From NCBI GenBank assembly GCA_039583875.1, contig CM077150.1, forward strand, positions 216,501 through 280,500: 64,000 nucleotides of DNA, in the 5' to 3' direction. Positions 12,150 through 20,899 of this stretch are shown here, piece by piece. The DNA is from Platanthera guangdongensis (Eukaryota > Streptophyta > Magnoliopsida > Asparagales > Orchidaceae). The notes under the pieces are model-generated. The model was given only the letters and a program-made list of their open reading frames with translations, ran no database searches and was not told where the DNA came from. The first letter of the stretch is position 1. Every line of letters starts with the position of its first letter. Both the position numbers and the translations under genes were made by a program.

Positions 12150-14717
12150 TTACATGCAGTTGGGATTAGGAACATAGCCTGCCTCTTTTAGCTCAAAAAT
12201 GATGATCTTTAGCAAAAAATAAATGCAGTCATAATCAGGGTGAGATTTGTCTCCTGAAACAAACATATGATTGGTGTTGTTGATTTCAATCCAGCTACAA
12301 CCTGGCACCTTATGTACATTCCTGTCTTTCATCATGCTCCGGACCTTGAGAACCCCCGCCCACTGACCAGTGACAGCGTGGATGTTTGACATCAAAACAT
12401 AGTACCCGGAATTTTGAGGATCCAATTCAAAAAGGTGTTTGGAAGCGAGCTCAGCAAGCTCAGAATTACGATGCATGCGACAAGCTCCAAGTAATGCACC
12501 CCAAATCCCTGCATCTGGCTTGAATGGCATATTAGATATAAAGTCAAATGCCTCGTACAAGTTTCCTGCTCGGCCATACAGGTCGACCATGCAAGCATAA
12601 TGTTCTTTCCTTGCAACAATACCATAGTCAACCATGCGGCCAAATAATTGAGACCCCACTTCAATTTGACCGGTGTGACCGCAAGCAGATATTAAAGTAA
12701 GGAAAGTAATATGATCAGGCAGATACCCTTCTTTCACCATCTCTTCGAACAAGCTTACAGCATCATTAAGTAGGCCATGAGCCCCATAAGCAGCAATGAT
12801 GCTATTCCAGGATACCTCATTCTTCTCAGTCATTGCATTGAAGACAACCCGAGCAGTAACTAACTCCCCGCATTTGGCATACATATCCATTAGACAACTT
12901 TCAGCATATAAATCAGATGTAAAAGCACCCCTGACCATGAAACCATGAATTTCCTTTCCATAATTCAATGCAGGCAAGCTGGCGCAAGCTGATAGTGTAG
13001 AGGTTATGGTTACAGCATCATACTCCATTCCTTCAGCCTTCATCTGGCAGAAAAGATTGAACACCTCTTCTGGTTGACCATTTTGATTGAAGTTGGCAAT
13101 CATTGAGTTCCACGCCACAGTATCTTTATCAGAAATTTTTCTAAATATTTGATGACCAATATCCAGTCTGCCACATTTAGCATACATATCAACCAAAGAA
13201 CTTCCGACATAACATATTCCCTCAAATGCATTCTTTAGAACAATACCGTGTAATTCCTTCCCTAATTTTAAAGCAGTAAGGCATGCACATGCAGGTAAAA
13301 TGCTAGCTATGGTGATGGCATTGGGCTTAATTTGAGACTTTATCAATCTCCGGAACATCAATAAAGCATCACCGCTAAATCCATTCAGCACATATCCAGA
13401 TATCATAGCAGTACATACAACTATATCTGTGATTCCAGAGTAGTTGAAAACTTTGTTAGCCATCCCAACATCTTTGCACTTGAAATATATATCTATAAGT
13501 GCACTCTTCAAGAATAAATCCATGGACACATCATTCCTTAGAATATAAGCATGAATCTCCTTCCCTTGATTTAGGCTTGCAGAGTCTGAGAAGGATGGCA
13601 AGAAACTTGCAAGTGTGATTGAATTAGGTTTAATACCTGCCTTCTGCATCTTAAAGAAGAATTTTAAGGCCTCGTCATGGAATCCATTCTGAACACAACC
13701 GGATATCATTCCATTCCAAGCCACCACATCAGCGTTTGGCATTGAACTGAACAACTTAGACACATTACCTAAACATCGACATTTTGAGTACATTGCCAAC
13801 ATCGTGTTTGCTACCGAAAGCTCTAAATCCAGCCCATACTTCAATGCAAGTCCATGAATTAGAATACCGTAACTGAATATAGCCTGTGAAGCACAAACAG
13901 AAAAAACACAAGAAAATGTTACATAATTAGGCTTAACATCTGAGCTCAACATCCATTTAAAGATTTCCAAAGAATTTTCAGAATCCCCAACCCTAACATA
14001 TCCATTGATCATTACATTCCACAATACGCAATCTCTCTCTTGCATTTTATCAAACACCTTCCTTGCCTCTTCAATAGAACCACTTTCTGCATACATCTTT
14101 ATCAAAGAACTTCCAATGAAGATATCATTCTCCACTCCCATCAAGCAAATCATCATCTTATGAATGTAACTACCTAAACCCATTGCCGACAAACCACAGC
14201 AAGACTTAATCACGCAAGGAAATGTATATTTATCAGGGAAGATTCCAGCACTAAGCATCTTGAAATAGAACAATAAGCTGAGCTCAAATAAACACATCGT
14301 GGAAAATCCACGAATCATCCAATTCCAAAGCAAACTTGTGTCTTTCTCCAGTTGGAGAAAAAAAGAATTTGCATCAAAAATGCTACTGCAAAGCACGTAC
14401 ATACCAAGAATGCTTCCTCTGAGAAAATTTTCATCAGTAAGTCCATTTACAATAACCTGGGCGTGAACTTGGCGACCCTTCTTTAGATCGGACTGGCAAC
14501 GGAGGCCCCTCAGAATTAGAAGAAGCCTGTTAGCCACATCGTCAAAAAAATATCGGTGAGTTTCATGGGAATCAATGATGTTAAAAGCTGATGTTGACAA
14601 ATATTTGTGACTCGGATATTGGGCCGCGGATGCTAATATGGAGATGCGAGTAATTCTCTTTCGGGTAAAATTCAAGGAGCGAGAAACCCACCTGCTGAGT
14701 AGAATGAGCAAATACAA
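12150..14717 (-). CDS. PLS-class pentatricopeptide-repeat protein, E subgroup, resembling Arabidopsis At4g21300
   Basis: The product is an organellar RNA-binding protein. PLS-class E-type PPR proteins usually select cytidines for C-to-U editing in mitochondria or plastids. The frame is 855 codons. The N-terminus is rich in Arg, Ser and Leu, as in an organelle transit peptide. From about residue 65 to 770 there are roughly six P-L-S repeat triplets with the usual signatures (MYAKCG, WNSMI, GKEIHG). An E-type tail follows, with WGALLGACRMH and PGCSWIEI, and the protein ends without a DYW deaminase domain. Order, length and wording match what I recall of At4g21300. The frame as given begins with TTG at 14717. 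A TAA lies just upstream at 14730-14732, and the first in-frame ATG is at 14402 (residue 106), so the true start is uncertain. A spliced upstream exon is possible, because a T-rich acceptor-like site ending in CAG lies near 14698. No stops or frameshifts interrupt the body. Confidence 0.93.
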   Translation of the reverse strand: MYLLILLSRWVSRSLNFTRKRITRISILASAAQYPSHKYLSTSAFNIIDSHETHRYFFDDVANRLLLILRGLRCQSDLKKGRQVHAQVIVNGLTDENFLRGSILGMYVLCSSIFDANSFFLQLEKDTSLLWNWMIRGFSTMCLFELSLLFYFKMLSAGIFPDKYTFPCVIKSCCGLSAMGLGSYIHKMMICLMGVENDIFIGSSLIKMYAESGSIEEARKVFDKMQERDCVLWNVMINGYVRVGDSENSLEIFKWMLSSDVKPNYVTFSCVFSVCASQAIFSYGILIHGLALKYGLDLELSVANTMLAMYSKCRCLGNVSKLFSSMPNADVVAWNGMISGCVQNGFHDEALKFFFKMQKAGIKPNSITLASFLPSFSDSASLNQGKEIHAYILRNDVSMDLFLKSALIDIYFKCKDVGMANKVFNYSGITDIVVCTAMISGYVLNGFSGDALLMFRRLIKSQIKPNAITIASILPACACLTALKLGKELHGIVLKNAFEGICYVGSSLVDMYAKCGRLDIGHQIFRKISDKDTVAWNSMIANFNQNGQPEEVFNLFCQMKAEGMEYDAVTITSTLSACASLPALNYGKEIHGFMVRGAFTSDLYAESCLMDMYAKCGELVTARVVFNAMTEKNEVSWNSIIAAYGAHGLLNDAVSLFEEMVKEGYLPDHITFLTLISACGHTGQIEVGSQLFGRMVDYGIVARKEHYACMVDLYGRAGNLYEAFDFISNMPFKPDAGIWGALLGACRMHRNSELAELASKHLFELDPQNSGYYVLMSNIHAVTGQWAGVLKVRSMMKDRNVHKVPGCSWIEINNTNHMFVSGDKSHPDYDCIYFLLKIIIFELKEAGYVPNPNCM

Positions 14718-14754
14718 AACAAGAAGATTTTATATTTAAGCACGTATAATACAT

Positions 14755-14890
14755 TATACCCCTAAAAATGAACTGGTTCGGAAGAAGAAGAAGAGGAAAC
14801 CAGGTGTAGTTCAGAAGAAGAAGAAGAAGAGGAAACCAGGTGTAGTTCAGAAAAAGAAGAAGAAGAAGAAGAAGAAGAAATCCTACTTCA
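14755..14890 (+). repeat. GAA/GAAGAG purine-rich microsatellite with a short tandem duplication
   Basis: Runs of GAA and AAG occupy 14780-14880. Inside them a unit of about 38 bp containing GGAAACCAGGTGTAGTTCAG is repeated in tandem. The plus strand stays open across it and downstream to about 14938, but lysine-rich frames are expected from such repeats. Confidence 0.8.
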
Positions 14891-15402
14891 GTCCACTCCG
14901 TGGGTATACCATCGATGAACTCAACATTCTAGATGCATAGGAGAAGAAGCCCAGGAAAATAGTGGTTCCGCCTTCCTCCAGCTTCCCCACATCACCGAGA
15001 AGAAGATGGGAAATGTCCTGGAGCAATTGGAATCACATTCACCTCACAAATTGCATCCATCTAACGTGCCACACGCACAGTCACAACTCAAGTCAATCGT
15101 AAAAGTAACACATAAGGGAACTGGTTGTCCACCCTCCTGGCTTTCCCCTTTTGTTAGGGCGAGAGAGATATAGAGAAAGAGAGATCTCACCGTGGTCGGA
15201 GAAGAACGCCTCAGAAGGAGGAGCAGCTCACCCGTCGACTAAATACTTGTGGATTCCGCGGGCAACGGCGGCGAGTAAGGAGAAGAGACGGGTTTACGAA
15301 GAGGGAGCGAGCGGAAGACGGTCCGAGCGCAAGAAGCAGCACGAAGCCACTCAAAAATCAAATATGTATTTTTAAATAATGATATGCTAAACTAATCTCA
15401 TA
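14891..15402. other. region between PPR gene and tRNA, no certain gene
   Basis: A 74-codon plus frame at 15151-15375 begins at a non-standard position and has no recognisable domain. On the minus strand the region would be upstream of the PPR gene and has donor-like GGTGAG sites near 15190 and 15235, so it could hold a non-coding or short coding 5' exon of that gene. This is inference only. Confidence 0.35.
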
Positions 15403-15475
15403 GCGCCTGTAGCTCAGTGGATAGAGCGTCTGTTTCCTAAGCAGAAAGTCGTAGGTTCGATCCCTACCTGGCGCG
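15403..15475 (+). tRNA. tRNA-Arg(CCT): tRNA-Arg (anticodon CCT)
   Basis: The gene is 73 nt. The acceptor stem pairs GCGCCTG with CTGGCGC, with one T-T mismatch at the sixth pair. The D-arm is AGCTCAGTGGATAGAGC. The anticodon stem is TCTGT/GCAGA around loop TTCCTAA, giving anticodon CCT, which reads AGG arginine codons. The T-arm has GTAGG, loop TTCGATC and CCTAC. The discriminator is G and CCA is not encoded, as in a nuclear gene. A T-run (TATTTTTT) follows within 10 nt, serving as the RNA polymerase III terminator. The internal A and B boxes look intact, so the gene is probably functional. Confidence 0.97.
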
Positions 15476-15486
15476 TCTTATTTTTT
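15476..15486 (+). terminator. RNA polymerase III T-run after the tRNA
   Basis: TCTTATTTTTT directly follows the tRNA. A run of at least four T residues on the non-template strand is the standard polymerase III stop. Confidence 0.8.
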
Positions 15487-15775
15487 AAAAATCTATTTTT
15501 TTTAGAATTTTTAATTCTTTTTATAAATTATATTGGAAAAATAAATGCTCGTTTTTTTATTCTAGTATTGGAATAAATGTTCATTATTTTTAACATTCTA
15601 TTAGGGCCCGTTTGGTTAATTGGAATTAGGGTCCGTTCGGAGTCGTCGTCTTCCGATCTCACCGCCGCCGTACGATCTCGGCGTGACTGACCGATCTCCT
15701 CGTCGGCTCGTGATCTTGTACTCATTGCGCCTCGCTGTCGCCGCCTAATCACGCCCCTGTTTTTGTCGTCGTCAC
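15487..15775. other. intergenic, flank of the Tat-B LTR
   Basis: AT-rich DNA passes at about 15600 into GC-rich sequence that ends at the outer end of the minus-oriented LTR (15776). A minus-strand frame at 15528-15800 crosses the LTR end and resembles no known family. The origin of 15600-15775 is unknown. Confidence 0.4.
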
Positions 15776-17113
15776 TGTTGAAGCCAAAAACTGACCTCAA
15801 CGAGAGTTCGGATCTTGGGGTGTGGCCGACAATTTCTCACAAACCTCGACCAAAGACTAGCCACAAAGAACTTGAAGCTAACCCTAAGTCTCAGCTGGGA
15901 GGTCCCTCCACTAACCCGGAAATTCTCTGAACGCTTCCCCTACAAAGCCAATTGCTGGGCTAGGAGTACCTCAGAAAGCTCTAGAAGGCAAAATGAGAGT
16001 ATGAGGAAATCTCTACCTTCTGAGGTATCATGTGGGTATATTTATAGATTCTCAATATCTGGTATTCAAAAAACGTACTTCTGCTGGCCTAAAATTACTA
16101 AAATGTTCCTGGGCTGGTCTGTCAATACTCAAACTCCGTTGTTTTGAGGAGCTAAATGCAGATCAAGGGTGTTTAGGTAATTTCAGGTCTGGGTCCATCT
16201 AGCGGAAGCTCTTCCCACTGAGCTCTGCGGGAACCCCGCTTACTCTGAGCGCGAGCCTTCCCGCCTACCCCGGGCGGGAACCAAAAGACTAAAAGGGCGT
16301 TGAATGGAGAGGCATCACTCAACTCCGAGGACCTATAGGCTTCTGCCATCCTGAGGCGTGAGCCCCTGCTCCTTCCCAGGGCGGGAGCCTTCCCACCCGC
16401 CCTGGTTCTACCATGGCCCAAACCTGAAATCAGTGTTCGACGAACATAACCTTAAGTCGAAGGCCCAGCTCGACGAGTTTGAGTTCGACGAATTACGTTC
16501 CCAACTCGAAAAATTGAGCTCGACGAATTGGCGTTCGACGAATTACGTTCCCAACTGGACAAATTGAGCTCAACGAACTGGCGTTCGACGAATTACGTTC
16601 CCAGCTCGACAAATTGAGCGCGACGAACTGGCGTTCCACGAATTATGTTCCCAGCTCGACAAATTGAGCTCGACGAACTGGCGTTCCACGAATTACGTTC
16701 CCAGCTCGACAAATTGAGCTCGACGAACTGGCGTTCGACGAATTACGTTCCCAACTCGACAAATTGAGCTCGACGAACTGGCGTTCGACGAATTACGTTC
16801 CCAGCTCGACAAATTGAGCTCGACGAACTGGCGTTCGACGAATTACGTTCCCAGCTCGACAAATTGAGCTCGACGAACTAGCGTTAGACGAATTACGTTC
16901 TCAGCTCGACAAATTGAGTTAGATGAATTGTTGTTCAATGAATTAACGTTCAACGAATGACGTTACTCGACCCCTGGACGAGAGCCTTCCTGCCTACTTA
17001 CGGCGAGAGCCCTCCCGCCCGCTTTCTTATTTGATCCAATTGTAAGCCCAAAGCTGGCCCAATCTGGGGCCTTGGAGGATCTTGGTCTCACCAAGCGGAT
17101 ATGAGGTTGTACA
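15776..17113 (-). mobile_element. 3' LTR of minus-oriented Tat-type Gypsy element (Tat-B)
   Basis: Read on the minus strand this 1,338-bp LTR begins TGTACAACCTCATATCCGC (plus-strand end 17113) and ends TTTTTGGCTTCAACA (15776). The complete LTR at 52777-54094 begins TGTACTACCCCGTATTCGC and ends TTTTTGGTTTCAACA, so the two belong to one family. Both have a TATA box about 260-305 bp before the end (minus-strand CTATAAATATA at 16037-16047 here) and a 48-50 bp tandem array upstream of it. A purine-rich tract (minus-strand AAAGAGCGGGGATTG, ending at 17114) abuts the LTR start, as a polypurine tract should. That makes this the 3' LTR of an element lying to the right. Confidence 0.8.
16464..16960 (-). 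repeat. 50-bp tandem repeat array in the U3 of the Tat-B LTR
   Basis: Nine copies of AATTACGTTC (one AATTATGTTC) recur at exactly 50-bp steps from 16491 to 16891, with a degenerate tenth near 16941. The unit contains three or four short GTTCGACGAA/AGCTCGACAA words. The regular length and lack of unique spacers rule out a CRISPR array. Confidence 0.92.
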
Positions 17114-17229
17114 CAATCCCCGCTCTTTGCGAGCTAGCATTGCGCTCAGAAAAACACGTCCAACCCCAAATATTCGGTGAGTACATGTTGACCTGGCAGG
17201 GAATCTTTCTACAGACCCCACCTTCGTCC

Positions 17230-17237
17230 TATAAATA
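17230..17237 (+). promoter_or_regulatory. TATA box of antisense gene A
   Basis: TATAAATA lies 68 bp before the ATG at 17305, on the strand opposite to the Tat-B element and just inside its 3' LTR. The position is typical of a plant core promoter. Confidence 0.6.
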
Positions 17238-17304
17238 CACAGCTGAGTTTGTTTCTCAGGCCATCTCTGCCGTCATTACTCTCTGCTTGAGCCTCTGCCG
17301 GGCT

Positions 17305-18597
17305 ATGAAAATGCGTGCCAAAAACGTTGAGAAGCCGCTCTCAGAAAAGCTTCAGGCCCACCTCGTTGCGGCCCAGGCGCGGGCTCGTGCCAACTGCGCC
17401 AAGGTTGCCCCTTGGCTGATGGGTAAGAGGCCCGTCGGCAGGAAGGTAGTGAGGGAGAAATCCGCTGGCGAGAAGCCAGCCGGCGAGAAGCCAGCCTGCG
17501 AGAGCTCCCGCCCAAAGAAGAAGAATGCCAAGTTAGTCAGGCGAGACCTCTTGAAGGAGAACCGAGCCGCGCCTACCCCAACTCCTAACCGTGACGAGAT
17601 CCCTTCTTCTCTGTCGGAGGTACCCTTCTCGCCTTTCGCCCTTCCTATTAGCGCGAAATGTTAAAAAGCTTGAATGTGGTTGCGTACTGAAGTACCACTC
17701 TTCTCGCAGGGGACGGTGCCAAAAGATGTCGCCGACTTTCTATAGGCGGACACTGAGGTGACTCGCCTCCATAATGAGGATCTGCCGTCTATTTTCGGGG
17801 GCTGCCCCGTCCAATGCCTCGGCTAATCGCACCGATCTGGCGCCCAATCCCGCCATCCCTGCCGGAGGGGTTGTCACCGAGCCATCCACTCTTGCGCCGG
17901 AATCCCAGCCCTCGGCGAGAGAGGCGTCTTTATTCCCCCCCCCCCCCCCCCGCCTGGGCGAGACCGAGACCCTGGAGCATAGGACATTTCGTCCAGGCCG
18001 GGGCAAGCCACTCTATCTGCTTGTTGGAAAAAGCTCGGAGGGCCAGCCCGACCCTTCTCGCCAACCATCGAGGGAGGGTATCCATCGCTCTTCAGGTATG
18101 CGAGAACCTCCCAATTTTTCTTTCGATCCCCTCCCATTCTGAACAAAATCTGTCCTCTAGAGCCGAAGGTGCAAGAAGCGGAAGGGGAAGGAGACGAAGA
18201 TAAAGAAGAAGAAGACGGGGAAGACTCGCCCCTCCCCTCCGCCAGCGAGATGAAGGACTTTCTCGAGGCCTTCGGAAGCGGCAAGGCGCGGAGGCAGAGG
18301 ATTGTGGGAGTCCTATCGAAGCTCGTGCGGCAGCAACAGGCTAACTTCACAATGGTGAAGAGGATCCATGAGACGATGGAGCGGCGGCTGGCGATCGTTA
18401 AGCGGGACTGCGCCTACCTCCTTGGCGGGGCGGAATCCCAGGACAAGCTTTCCGCCGAAACCTCCACCGGAAGACACATCGCAAGGATTCGAGATCAGGT
18501 CCGCCTAGCCAACCAGGGGCTGACCGCCCCGACGACATTCTTTGACCCGCGAGCCCCTCCGAGGTCTGGTAGGCGAGAACTGGGTCGTTGGCGATAG
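17305..18597 (+). pseudogene. antisense gene A of Tat-B, intron-containing, damaged
   Basis: No known domain is recognised. Exon 1 (17305-17619, 105 codons from ATG) is rich in Lys and Ala. A GT-AG intron (17620-17709) follows. Exon 2 (17710-18095) has an in-frame TAG at 17743 and a frame change near 17780 next to a proline-coding poly-C tract (about 17936). A second GT-AG intron (18096-18160) joins in phase to exon 3 (18161-18597), which starts with a Glu/Asp-rich acidic stretch and ends with basic, possibly helical sequence. Both proposed introns keep the frame when removed, which supports them. A TATA box sits at 17230. The gene lies between the 3' LTR and the rest of the element on the opposite strand, where Tat-lineage elements such as Grande carry antisense genes. 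Its role is unknown. Confidence 0.6.
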
Positions 18598-18998
18598 GTG
18601 CTGTATTAAGCCCTGTAGGGCTGGCCTCTTCTTTACCCACCTTCTCAGCCTACCCTTTATATCTATTGAGCCCTGTTATTATAGTTATTATTGTTGTTGT
18701 TTGGGGACTCTCGCCCAACGAGAGCCCCTTTATATTTGTGTCCTTCCCGCCTGTTTTTTGCATGCTCTCTTTGATACTTTGCGAATGTCTGACTCATACG
18801 CCCTGCTCAATACTTCTCGCGCACTGAGGTCGTTTGTCTTTTCCCTAGCCCTCCCTGGAGTTTCTCGCTTCCTGCAGGTCAAAGGAGAGCTGACGAGGCA
18901 GAACGGAAATCGAGGAGTCAAGACGTCCGGATTTGTTGACTCGTTGAGCGTTCTCTCGCCGTATTTTTTAAGAAAAAACTCATAATTACAGTATCTTT
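18598..18998. other. spacer between antisense genes A and B
   Basis: This would hold the 3' untranslated region of gene A and the upstream region of gene B. No separate gene is supported. Short frames on either strand lack any recognisable feature. Confidence 0.5.
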
Positions 18999-19006
18999 TA
19001 TAAATA
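18999..19006 (+). promoter_or_regulatory. TATA box of antisense gene B
   Basis: TATAAATA at 18999 is about 150 bp upstream of the ATG at 19152. Confidence 0.55.
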
Positions 19007-19151
19007 GGCCGATCCGCATACCTCATTTACTTCCCAGCATTTATTTCTTTCATCCTGAACCTTCGTCCCCCTATCAACGGCTTTCGCCGATCCTTGCAGC
19101 GCAAAGGCTCTCGCCACCCCGACATTTTTCTCCTCTCTTCTTCCCCTCAAG

Positions 19152-20899
19152 ATGCCAGGCGAGAGTGAAGGCCGCTCCAAGTGCGCGCAGACCTTCCTGG
19201 ACCACGCCTCCCCCCCTGCCGACTCACGCAGCCGGAATTCCTCACGATCACCCAGACATTCATCCCACCAGGGTTTGTCGTGCGGAAGCCTGGGAGCGAA
19301 GACAAGGTTAACATTGCGCCAGAAGGGGAGCTCGCCATCCCCTTGGAGCACTTCGAGGCGGGCTTCCGCCTCCCCCTCTGGCCTGAAGTGCGCTAGGCCC
19401 TGCGCTATTATGAGGTAGTGCCGGCCCAGCTCAGCCCCAACTCCATCGCCCTCTTGGTGTCTTTCGCCTGCTATATGCGGGCGGAAAGGATTGAATTCAG
19501 TCTGTCGATCTTCTGGAAGTTGTTCGACTTTAGGGCCAAGGGAGGGTCAGTTTTCCTTTCTGGACATTCGGTGAAGACGGTGGTTCTCTCCAACAAACAT
19601 CATCACTTTGTGGAAAAGGTTCGTCTTCGTATTCGAGCCCTTCGGCAACATTCCTCTCGCCCCCACTCAATATAACGATGCAACCTATAAGTCTCCCGCT
19701 CTCGGGGAGCGAGAGGGCGCCCTTGTCGAGTTCTTTGGCTCAAAAGCCTTCAACGTCCCTTTACTCCGGCGAGATCTGGATTCCCTCTAACCGGTACCCC
19801 CCGACGAAGGCAATTTTCTGGACTTAACTTGTAACCTTTCGTTTCGAGAGATAGGGCTAATTAGCTATAAGACTCGCAGGTGAGCGAGACATTCCCCTCC
19901 ATCAACCTTTCGACGAAACCAGGGCAGCCGCTTGCTGGGAGGAGCCGAGAACCTCTTCCGCGCCAAGCGCCCCAAAGCGGAAACCGATCTCCCACTTAGC
20001 CCCTCCTCTCAAACAATCGAAGTTATTAGCGGCATACGAGGGTAAATCCGTCGTACCGGCTTCCACCGAGATTCCCGCCGAGACCCCTTCAGTTGCCGGC
20101 AAGGCGGATGCCGCCTGGCCTGCCGCAGAGGCCCCCACTGAGACCTCTTTATCTACAGGCGAGACAGGTGCCTCCAACCTGCCGCAGAGGCCCCGACCGA
20201 GTCCTCTCGCAAGCCGGTGTCGAAAGGGCACCAAAATTTCGGCTTCGACGATAAATACAAGGATATGGAGGGCCTGTCTTTGCTCCAGTGGGATCATACC
20301 ACCAACCGCATTGCGGTTTCCACCCTTCTCCCCTCCTGGAGGGAGCGAGATTCAAGCACCGGCCACGCGTTCGCGCTAGGATACGAACAATATAGCCAGG
20401 AGGACGCTGACACGTTCAACCGGACGACATACCAAGACCTCGTGTTCGACGCTGCCCAGACCCAACTTCGCGCGCTCCAGCTCTCGCACATGGTTGGGTG
20501 TCGCACCCTTACCATAGAGCACAACCTCGTCGATATGCTCAGGATGAGGGACGCCGCTGCGGCTGAAGCGGCCACCCTGAAGGCTGACTTGGCTGTCGCC
20601 CAACAACTTCTCTCCACTCGCCCGGCCACCGAGGTAAGCAGGATTCTTCAATATTTCTCGTCCTCTTAGTATTTATATACATATATACATGATTTCCGCC
20701 TAACCGGACCGTCTCACAGGATTCAGCGGAAACTGAGCTCTCTCGCGCGAGGGTGGCCAACGCCGAGTGTGAGAATCGGTTGCTGCAGACAGAGGTGAAA
20801 TGCTTGGAGGAGGCCCTGGCCCAGGCTCGGCCATCGCTGGAGGAGAGAGTCGAGTGCGGACACTACTCCGCCTACGAGATCGACGTAATCGTTCAGGAG
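19152..20899 (+). pseudogene. antisense gene B of Tat-B, 5' part: 'putative gypsy type transposon' domain plus coiled coil
   Basis: After a short leader, the segment at about 19211-19790 has the order of conserved words of the plant Transposase_28 family (PF04195): a PPGFVVRKPG motif, FEAGFRLPLWP, a PAQLSPNS motif, and SIFWKLFDFRAKGG followed by a Phe/Val-rich WKRFVFVFEPF. The function of that family is unknown. Lesions include a frame change before the domain, an in-frame TAG at 19394-19396, and a frame change near 19605. The region 20217-20633 encodes an Ala/Leu-rich helical segment. A GT-AG intron (20634-20719, 86 nt) joins in phase to 20720-20899, a likely coiled coil rich in Glu, Ala and Leu. 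At 20899 the gene is cut by the SIRE element and resumes at 47600. A homologue of gag is less likely because there is no zinc knuckle. Confidence 0.7.

Noticed and set aside
16464..16960. Regular 50-bp repeats as a CRISPR array
   Set aside because: Units are contiguous with no unique spacers, the genome is plant nuclear, and the array lies in an LTR.
15776..17113. Solo LTR interpretation of the Tat-B LTR
   Set aside because: Flanking five-base words (GTCAC and CAATC) do not match, and a purine-rich tract abuts the inner end, so a 3' LTR attached to an internal region fits better.
17305..18597. Antisense gene A as a normal host gene
   Set aside because: It lies between the 3' LTR and other element sequence, has stops, and shows the same GC-rich GCGAGAGCC-type composition as the surrounding element.
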